64,000 bases of DNA from Bradyrhizobium elkanii USDA 76 (GTDB taxonomy: Bacteria; Pseudomonadota; Alphaproteobacteria; Rhizobiales; Xanthobacteraceae): the NCBI RefSeq assembly GCF_023278185.1, contig NZ_CP066356.1, positions 6,378,001-6,442,000 of the forward strand, read 5' to 3'. Within the stretch, counting starts at the first letter, position 1. Each line of letters begins with the position of its first letter. A program made the position numbers and the translations under genes. The notes beneath the pieces are model-generated. The model had not been told where the DNA came from and ran no database searches. It worked only from the letters and a program-made list of their open reading frames with translations. Shown piece after piece: positions 58,682 through 64,000 of the stretch.

Positions 58682-60103
58682 ATGGCTGATCAGGGCTTGG
58701 TGAAGGAAACGGCGTGTGCCGTCGTCGAGAAGCTGAAGGCCGGTGACGTCACGCCGCTCGATCTGCTCGACGTGCTGGAGACGCGCATCGCCGAGGTGGA
58801 CGGCAAGGTCAACGCACTGCCGACGCTCTGCTTCGACCGCGCCCGCACCCACGCCAAGGCCCTGATGCAGAAACCTGTCAGCGAGCGCGGCCTGCTCGCG
58901 GGCCTTCCCGTTCCAATCAAGGATCTCACTGCCGTCGCCGGCGTGCTGACCACGCAGGGCTCGCCGATCTTCAAGGACAACATCCCGGCGAAGTCGGACA
59001 TCCTGGTCGAGCGCCTCGAACAGAATGGTGGCGTGATCTACGCCAAGTCGAACACGCCGGAATTCGGCGCCGGCGCCAACACCTTCAACGAGGTGTTCGG
59101 TCCGACCCGCAATCCCTGGGACACGTCGCGCTCGGCCGCCGGCTCCTCCGGCGGCGCCGCGGCGGCGCTGGCGAGCGGCACCGCGTGGCTCGCGCACGGC
59201 TCCGACATGGGCGGCAGCCTGCGCAACCCGGCGAGCTTCTGCGGCATCGTGGGCCTGCGGCCGTCGATCGGCCGCGTCGCGCACACGCCGAAATTCGGTG
59301 TCGACCGTACCCTCGGGGTGCAGGGACCGATGGCGCGCAATGTCGAGGACCTCGCGCTGCTGCTCGACGCGATGAGCGGCGAGCACGCCGCCGATCCGCT
59401 GTCGCTGCCCGCACTGCCGACGTCGTTCCTGTCCGCAGCCCGCTCCGGCAGCAAGCCGAAACGCATCGCCTATTCGCCCGATCTCGGCATCACGCCGGTC
59501 GATCCCGAAGTCAAGGCGGTGACCCGCAAGGCGGCGGAGCGGTTTGCGGAAGCCGGTGCGATCGTCGAGGAGGCGCATCCCGATCTGCGCGAAGCCCATG
59601 AATGCTTCCACGTGTTGCGCGCGTTCGATTTCGCGATCAGCAAGGCCGAATTGCTGCGAACCAAGCGCGATTTGCTGAAGCCCGAGGTGATCTGGAACAT
59701 CGAGGAAGGGTTGAAGCTCACGGTCGAGAAGCTCGAACGCGCCGAGGCGCAGCGCGTCGCGATGACGGCGCGCGCGCTCGAATTCTTCGACAAGTACGAC
59801 CTGCTGCTGGCGCCCGCGACCATCGTGGCGCCGTTCCCGGTCGAGAACCGCTATGTCGCCGAGTGCGACGGCAAGAAGTTCGACAATTACGTCGAATGGC
59901 TCGGCATCGTCTACGCGATCACGCTGGCCTGCTGTCCGGCGCTCTCGCTGCCCTGCGGCTTCACCGCCTCGGGCCTGCCGGTCGGCCTGCAGATGGTCGC
60001 CAAGCCGCGTGCCGAAGCGCAGCTGCTGGCCGGCGCGAAAGTGCTGGAGGACATTCTGGGCGTGCGCGGCACCACGCCGATCGATCCGCGTCCGCCGAGG
60101 TAG
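58682..60103 (+). CDS. Amidase signature family hydrolase 2
   Basis: A 473-residue amidase with the triad K80 (PVPIKDL), cis-Ser155 (AAGSSGGAA) and nucleophile Ser179 (GSDMGGSLR). It would hydrolyse an amide in the cytoplasm; the substrate is unknown. It is only distantly like the amidase at 3066 and lies beside the formamidase-like gene, from which it is divergent, suggesting shared control by the 88-bp region between them. Confidence 0.9.
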   Translation: MADQGLVKETACAVVEKLKAGDVTPLDLLDVLETRIAEVDGKVNALPTLCFDRARTHAKALMQKPVSERGLLAGLPVPIKDLTAVAGVLTTQGSPIFKDNIPAKSDILVERLEQNGGVIYAKSNTPEFGAGANTFNEVFGPTRNPWDTSRSAAGSSGGAAAALASGTAWLAHGSDMGGSLRNPASFCGIVGLRPSIGRVAHTPKFGVDRTLGVQGPMARNVEDLALLLDAMSGEHAADPLSLPALPTSFLSAARSGSKPKRIAYSPDLGITPVDPEVKAVTRKAAERFAEAGAIVEEAHPDLREAHECFHVLRAFDFAISKAELLRTKRDLLKPEVIWNIEEGLKLTVEKLERAEAQRVAMTARALEFFDKYDLLLAPATIVAPFPVENRYVAECDGKKFDNYVEWLGIVYAITLACCPALSLPCGFTASGLPVGLQMVAKPRAEAQLLAGAKVLEDILGVRGTTPIDPRPPR

Positions 60104-60110
60104 AGGGCCG

Positions 60111-60250
60111 CTCCCTCATGGTGAGGAGGCGCCAACGGGTCCGCGCGAAGCGCGGCCCGATGACAGGCTCCGCGCCGTCGCGAACCATGAGGCCCGGTCC
60201 GTGGACTCGTCCTTCGAGACGCTTGCTGCGCAAGCTCCTCAGGATGAGGT
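60111..60250. repeat. Family D repeat, copy 3 (diverged)
   Basis: CCTCATGGTGAGGAGGCGCC, CGCGCGAAGCGCGG and, after the middle, TCGTCCTTCGAGACGCTTGC followed by CGCAAGCTCCTCAGGATGAG. The right end (CCTTCGAGACGC-...-CTCAGGATGAG) is the family D signature; the left part contains different hairpins. Together with about 30 bp of flank it fills the convergent gap between the amidase and tetR genes. Confidence 0.7.
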
Positions 60251-60285
60251 GATGAATCTGTTGATGCGGCCCCAAGACGCGAAGC

Positions 60286-60918
60286 CTACGCCCTATCCTC
60301 CGTCGCCTGCAGCGCCACCGTGAGTGCCGCCTTGGTCTGCTCGACGATTTCGTCCAGCAACTCCTCGCGGCTGATCTGCGCGGACTCGCCGGTGAGCAGG
60401 CCCTGCTCGGCGAGCATCACGATGCCGTGCAGCCCGGCCCAGATCTTCAGCGCCTGCCGCTCGCGCAGCAGCCCGACCGCGGGCGCCTCGAACGACTCGA
60501 TCAGCAGCGCCAGCGTTTCCATCGCCGCGGTGTGCAGCTCGCTGCCCTTGGGCGCGCAGGCCATGGTGCGCGACGCGAACATCAGCCGGTAGATGCCGTG
60601 GCGCTCGAGCCCGAAGGCGAGCGCGGCCTGGGCAAAGCGCGACAGCTTCGAGCCTTTGCCCGACTGCTCGATCGCCTCGCGCATGATCACGTTGAACTGC
60701 CGGAACGCTTCCGCGGTCACCGCCTCCAGCAGCGCCTCGCGGTCGGCGAAATGCCGGTACGGCGCCGGCTGCGAGACGCCGAGCTGCTTGGCCAGCGCCT
60801 TGATGCTGATCGCCTCGGGACCACCGAGCTCGACCTCGCGTAACGCGGCCTGGATCAGGGCTTCGCGGAGGTCGCCATGGTGGTAAGTTTTGAACGGCTT
60901 ACGAACGATTTGTCCCAT
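60286..60918 (-). CDS. TetR-family transcriptional regulator
   Basis: A 210-residue TetR protein. The DNA-binding domain is at about 15-65 (HHGDLREALIQAALREVELGG, then ISIKALAKQLGVSQPAPYRHFADREALL), and the C-terminal ligand domain resembles the WHG type. It is divergent from the ferredoxin-P450 genes with a 208-bp intergenic region holding an AT-rich palindrome. It most likely represses those genes and itself until a hydrophobic ligand binds. Confidence 0.9.
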   Translation of the reverse strand: MGQIVRKPFKTYHHGDLREALIQAALREVELGGPEAISIKALAKQLGVSQPAPYRHFADREALLEAVTAEAFRQFNVIMREAIEQSGKGSKLSRFAQAALAFGLERHGIYRLMFASRTMACAPKGSELHTAAMETLALLIESFEAPAVGLLRERQALKIWAGLHGIVMLAEQGLLTGESAQISREELLDEIVEQTKAALTVALQATEDRA

Positions 60919-60944
60919 TGCGGCAATGATCGCTGAATTTTCGC

Positions 60945-60983
60945 TTGACGCGCAAGCGCGACGATAATGTAATATACTATAAC
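60945..60983. promoter_or_regulatory. Promoter region and TetR operator candidate
   Basis: On the plus strand TTGACG (60945-60950) precedes TAATAT (60970-60975) with a 19-bp spacer, or TGTAAT with 17. An imperfect palindrome GTAATA-TAC-TATAAC (60969-60983) covers the -10 box. An AT-rich island in GC-rich DNA at this place fits an operator for the divergent TetR protein. Confidence 0.45.
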
Positions 60984-61126
60984 TTGGTGATCCGGTTAAG
61001 AGGCCGGCCGCCCAAGCAAGCCAAGAACTTGCCTAAACAAGAACTTGCCTAAGCAAGACTTGCATAAACTGGAATGAGGAACCGGGCGCAACCCACAATG
61101 CGCCAGAGCCGAGGGAGGGTGCTTGC

Positions 61127-61333
61127 ATGTCCAAGCTCAGAATCCGCGTCGACCAGAACAAGTGCCAGGGTCACGCCCGCTGCAAATCACTCGCCCCCGA
61201 ACTGTTCGAGCTCGACGAATACGGCAACGCCCATGAGGTCGGCGACGGCACCGTCCCGGCCGGGCTCGAGGACAAGGCCTGGCTCGCGCAGACCAATTGC
61301 CCGGAAATCGCGATCGAAGTCACCGAGGAATAA
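61127..61333 (+). CDS. Single-cluster ferredoxin with His in the cluster motif
   Basis: A 68-residue ferredoxin of the P450-associated type. The motif is C13-x2-H16-x2-C19 ... C58-P (NKCQGHARCK, NCPE): a histidine replaces the second cysteine of a 4Fe-4S motif, so a 3Fe-4S cluster, or a His-ligated cluster, is expected. It passes electrons to the P450 encoded 74 bp downstream. GAGGGAGGGTGCTTGC lies before the ATG. No ferredoxin reductase gene is in the window. Confidence 0.92.
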   Translation: MSKLRIRVDQNKCQGHARCKSLAPELFELDEYGNAHEVGDGTVPAGLEDKAWLAQTNCPEIAIEVTEE

Positions 61334-61407
61334 CGGCGAGCCGGGAACGGCCGCGCGCCGCCCGTTGAGCCGACCAGCGTTTGATCGAACGAGAAGGAAA
61401 CGAGCTG

Positions 61408-62634
61408 ATGTCCGATTCCCCGTCCGCAAGCTATCTGCCCGAACATCCCCCGGTCACCGACTGGGTCCATGATTTCGACCATACCGATCCGGTCTGGACC
61501 GACGACCCGTTCCCGATCTGGGAGACGCTGCGCGCGGCTTCGCCCGTCGTACATACCGAGCGTTTCCTCGGCTGCTACATGCCGACCACCTATCAGGCGG
61601 TGAAGGAGATCGCCTACGACACCGAGCACTTCTCCTCGCGCCGCGTCATCGTGCGCGACGTCCGCCCCGAGATCACCGCCCGCGCGCCGCCGATCACCTC
61701 CGATCCGCCGGAGCACAAGCCCGCCAAGCAAGTGCTGCTGCCGCCGTTCACGCCGGACGCGATGAAGCGGCTGGAGCCGCGGGTGCGCGCGATCTGCAAC
61801 GAGCTGATCGACGACTTCATCGCCGATGGCCATTGCGACGCCGCCGCGCGCTACACCAAGCACATCCCGGTGCGCGCCATCGCCCATATGCTGGGGATTC
61901 CCGAGAAGGACGGCGATCTCTTCATCAAATGGATCCACCAGATCCTCGAGCTCGGCATCAAGAACGAAGACGAGCTGATGAACGGCGTCCGCGAGATGAC
62001 CGGCTACTTCGTGGCCCATCTCGAGCAGCGCAAGCTTGAGCCGGGCGACGATCTGATCTCGCAGCTGCTGCGGGCCAAGGGCCCCGGCGGCCAGCCCCTC
62101 ACCGACGAGCATGTGCTCGGCTCGCTGCGGCTGCTTCTGATCGCCGGCATCGACACCACCTGGAGCGCGATCGGCTCCTCGCTCTGGCACCTCGCCAAGA
62201 CGCCGGCCGATCGCGAGCGCCTGATCGCGGAGCCGGCACTGATCCCGACCGCGATCGAGGAATTCCTGCGCGCCTATTCGCCGGTGACGATGGCGCGCGA
62301 GGTGATGAAGGAGACCACGATCTCCGGTTGCCCGGTGAAGGCGGGCAACATGGTGCTGTTGTCCTTCCCCGCAGCCAATCGCGATCCCGCCATGTTCCCC
62401 GATGCGGACAAGGTGGTGATCGACCGCAAGGAGAACCGCCACGCCGCCTTCGGTCTCGGCATCCACCGCTGCGTCGGTTCCAACCTCGCGCGGATGGAAA
62501 TGCAGGTCGCGATCGAGGAATGGCTGAAGCGGATCCCGGATTTCCGGCTCGATCCGGCCGGCAAGGTCGCCTGGTCGGAAGGCACGGTGCGCGGCCCGCG
62601 TCAACTGCCCGTTCTGTTCGGCAACAACGCCTGA
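61408..62634 (+). CDS. Cytochrome P450 monooxygenase
   Basis: From ATG 61408 (GAAGGAAACGAGCTG upstream) the product has 408 residues, a soluble bacterial class I P450. Landmarks: I-helix oxygen-binding A246-GIDTT, the K-helix E285-x2-R288, and the haem-binding F348-GLGIHRC355-VG. It hydroxylates a hydrophobic substrate using electrons from the adjacent ferredoxin. The particular CYP family cannot be fixed by eye. TetR control and the neighbouring MHS transporter suggest response to, and perhaps uptake of, an organic acid-type substrate; this is inference. Confidence 0.93.
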   Translation: MSDSPSASYLPEHPPVTDWVHDFDHTDPVWTDDPFPIWETLRAASPVVHTERFLGCYMPTTYQAVKEIAYDTEHFSSRRVIVRDVRPEITARAPPITSDPPEHKPAKQVLLPPFTPDAMKRLEPRVRAICNELIDDFIADGHCDAAARYTKHIPVRAIAHMLGIPEKDGDLFIKWIHQILELGIKNEDELMNGVREMTGYFVAHLEQRKLEPGDDLISQLLRAKGPGGQPLTDEHVLGSLRLLLIAGIDTTWSAIGSSLWHLAKTPADRERLIAEPALIPTAIEEFLRAYSPVTMAREVMKETTISGCPVKAGNMVLLSFPAANRDPAMFPDADKVVIDRKENRHAAFGLGIHRCVGSNLARMEMQVAIEEWLKRIPDFRLDPAGKVAWSEGTVRGPRQLPVLFGNNA

Positions 62635-62715
62635 GGAACCGGACAGCGGTTACATCGCGTCACCCAATGAGGTAGCTTGCCCCGGAATCGAACCGACGAG
62701 TCCGGGAGCAATGCC

Positions 62716-64000
62716 ATGTCCGAACAAACCGCTCAGCCCGCGAGCGATCATCTCGACATCCACGACGTCGAGCGGCGGGTGAAGGCGATCTTCATCGGCT
62801 CGGTTGGCAATCTCGTCGAGTGGTACGATTTCTACGCCTACACGGCGTTTGCGCTGTATTTCGCGCCGGCGTTCTTCCCGCACAGCGATCCGGTGGTGCA
62901 GCAGCTCAATGCCGCCGTGCTGTTTGCCGCGACCTTCCTGATGCGCCCGCTCGGCGGCTGGCTGTTCGGCTTCATCGCCGACCGCTATGGCCGGCGGCTG
63001 TCGTTGACGCTCTCGGTGGTCTGCATGTGCTTCGGCTCGCTGATCATCGCGGTGACGCCGACCTATGCCACGATCGGCATCGCGGCCCCGGCGATCCTGG
63101 CGCTGGCCCGCGTCATCGAGGGCCTGAGCCTCGGCGGCGAATATGGCGCCAGCGCCACCTATCTCAGCGAGGTCGCCGATCCCAAGCACCGCGGCTTCTA
63201 CTCCAGCTTCCAATACGTCACGCTGATCGGCGGCCAGCTCACCGCGATCATCGTGCTGCTGTTGCTGCAAAAGGTGTTTTTGACGCCGGACGAGCTGAAG
63301 GCCTGGGGCTGGCGGATTCCGTTCGTGATCGGCGCCATGCTCGCGATCGTCGCGGCGGTGATGCGGCGCGGCCTGCATGAGACCGAGGCCTTCGAGGAGG
63401 CCAAGAAGGTTTCCAAGCCGACCGGCTCGATCGTCGGCCTGTTGAACTATCCGCGCGAATTGCTGCTGGTGGTCGGTCTCACCGCCGGCGGCACCGCAGC
63501 GTTCTATACCTTCACCACCTACATGCAGACCTTCGTGAAGCTGTCGGTCGGCCTCACCGAGGACCAGACCACCTTCGTGATCTTCGGCTCGCTGATTTTC
63601 GCGACCATCCTGCAACCGATCTATGGCGGACTCTCCGATAAAATCGGTCGCAAGCCGCTGCTGATCTTCTTCGGCATCGCCGGCACGCTCGGCACGATCC
63701 CGATCCTGACCGCGCTGAAGGACACCAAGTCGCCGTTCATGGCCTTCCTTCTGATCTGCGGCGCCTGGATCTTCGTCGCCGGTTACACCTCGATCAACGC
63801 GATCGTGAAGGCCGAGCTGTTCCCGACCAATGTCCGCGCGCTCGGCGTCGGCCTGCCCTACGCCATCACGGTGTCGATCTTCGGCGGCACCGCGCCGGCG
63901 GTCGCGCTCTATTTCAAGAGCATCGGGCATGAGGACTGGTTCTATTACTATCTCAGCGGCATGATTTTCCTGTCGCTGCTGATCTATTCGACGATGCGCG
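62716..64000 (+). CDS. MHS-family MFS transporter, C-terminus beyond window
   Basis: The frame starts at ATG 62716 (CCGGGAGCAATGCC upstream) and is open to the window end, 428 residues. GNLVEWYDFYAYTAFALYFAPAFFP and RPLGGWLFGFIADRYGRR are hallmarks of the metabolite:H+ symporter family (2-oxoglutarate, proline/betaine and shikimate carriers). Further conserved loops are LSLGGEYGASATYLSEVA and YGGLSDKIGRKPLL. It imports an organic acid or zwitterion with protons. It follows the P450 gene by 81 bp on the same strand and may be co-transcribed. Confidence 0.9.
   Translation, partial: MSEQTAQPASDHLDIHDVERRVKAIFIGSVGNLVEWYDFYAYTAFALYFAPAFFPHSDPVVQQLNAAVLFAATFLMRPLGGWLFGFIADRYGRRLSLTLSVVCMCFGSLIIAVTPTYATIGIAAPAILALARVIEGLSLGGEYGASATYLSEVADPKHRGFYSSFQYVTLIGGQLTAIIVLLLLQKVFLTPDELKAWGWRIPFVIGAMLAIVAAVMRRGLHETEAFEEAKKVSKPTGSIVGLLNYPRELLLVVGLTAGGTAAFYTFTTYMQTFVKLSVGLTEDQTTFVIFGSLIFATILQPIYGGLSDKIGRKPLLIFFGIAGTLGTIPILTALKDTKSPFMAFLLICGAWIFVAGYTSINAIVKAELFPTNVRALGVGLPYAITVSIFGGTAPAVALYFKSIGHEDWFYYYLSGMIFLSLLIYSTMR

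Noticed and set aside
1..64000. tRNA, rRNA, CRISPR arrays, insertion sequences, phage integrase or attachment sites
   Set aside because: Reading both strands I found no cloverleaf-like sequence, no regularly spaced direct repeats, no transposase or integrase motif and no flanking target duplications.

Overview
The window is GC-rich (roughly 65 percent), densely coded chromosomal DNA that reads like a soil alphaproteobacterium of the Bradyrhizobium/Rhodopseudomonas type. The indications are the strong GC bias at third codon positions, two branched-chain-type (Liv/HAAT) ABC transporters, many acyl-CoA enzymes, and abundant intergenic palindromic repeats of the kind common in Bradyrhizobium (GTCGTCCCGGCGAAGGCCGGG and relatives). 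This assignment is inferred from style; there is no rRNA or other marker. I saw no tRNA, rRNA, insertion sequence, phage gene or CRISPR array.

Left part (1-9080): a partial MFS transporter, alkB with a second 2-oxoglutarate oxygenase, then one long minus-strand operon: substrate-binding protein, LivH-, LivM-, LivG- and LivF-type components, an amidase and a DUF2848 protein. Middle (9314-35460): an acyl-CoA catabolic region. A DUF35 protein, SCP2-type thiolase, MFE2-like SDR and SMP-30 enzyme face the transporter. After phosphoenolpyruvate carboxylase come two acyl-CoA ligases, three crotonase-fold proteins, a dienoyl-CoA-reductase-like SDR, two acyl-CoA dehydrogenases, and an APH-fold kinase fused into an operon with a DUF6285 protein. 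The kinase, the DUF6285 protein and an ACAD10/11-like dehydrogenase match the parts of the levulinate (Lva) / ACAD10-11 route, in which a 4-hydroxyacyl-CoA is phosphorylated and the phosphate then eliminated. A nitronate monooxygenase, a YghU-type GST, a flavin reductase and an apparently catalytically degenerate thiolase-like protein (TLP1 type) close this region.

Right part (35583-64000): an RND efflux pair, a chemotaxis receptor, and a complete four-gene set for four-carbon acid sugars (ltnD-otnI-otnK, with otnC divergent). Next is a second Liv-type transporter, whose operon probably begins with a DUF1445/D-glutamate cyclase-like gene. That operon starts from a promoter shared with a divergent LysR gene, with a perfect 9-9 inverted repeat beside the -35 box. 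Behind lysR lie a carbamoylase-type metallohydrolase and a D-2-hydroxyacid dehydrogenase. Then come a tartrate-dehydrogenase-family enzyme, an SDR lacking the usual Lys, a kynurenine-formamidase-like hydrolase, a second amidase, and a TetR regulator divergent from a ferredoxin-P450 pair. A partial MHS-family transporter ends the window.

Overall theme: uptake (two ABC systems, two MFS carriers) and breakdown of amides, acid sugars and unusual acyl-CoA compounds. Only two transcription factors are encoded (LysR, TetR). Intergenic spaces are largely filled by at least five families of hairpin-rich repeats, several of which share a nested palindrome GCGCAATTGCGC.
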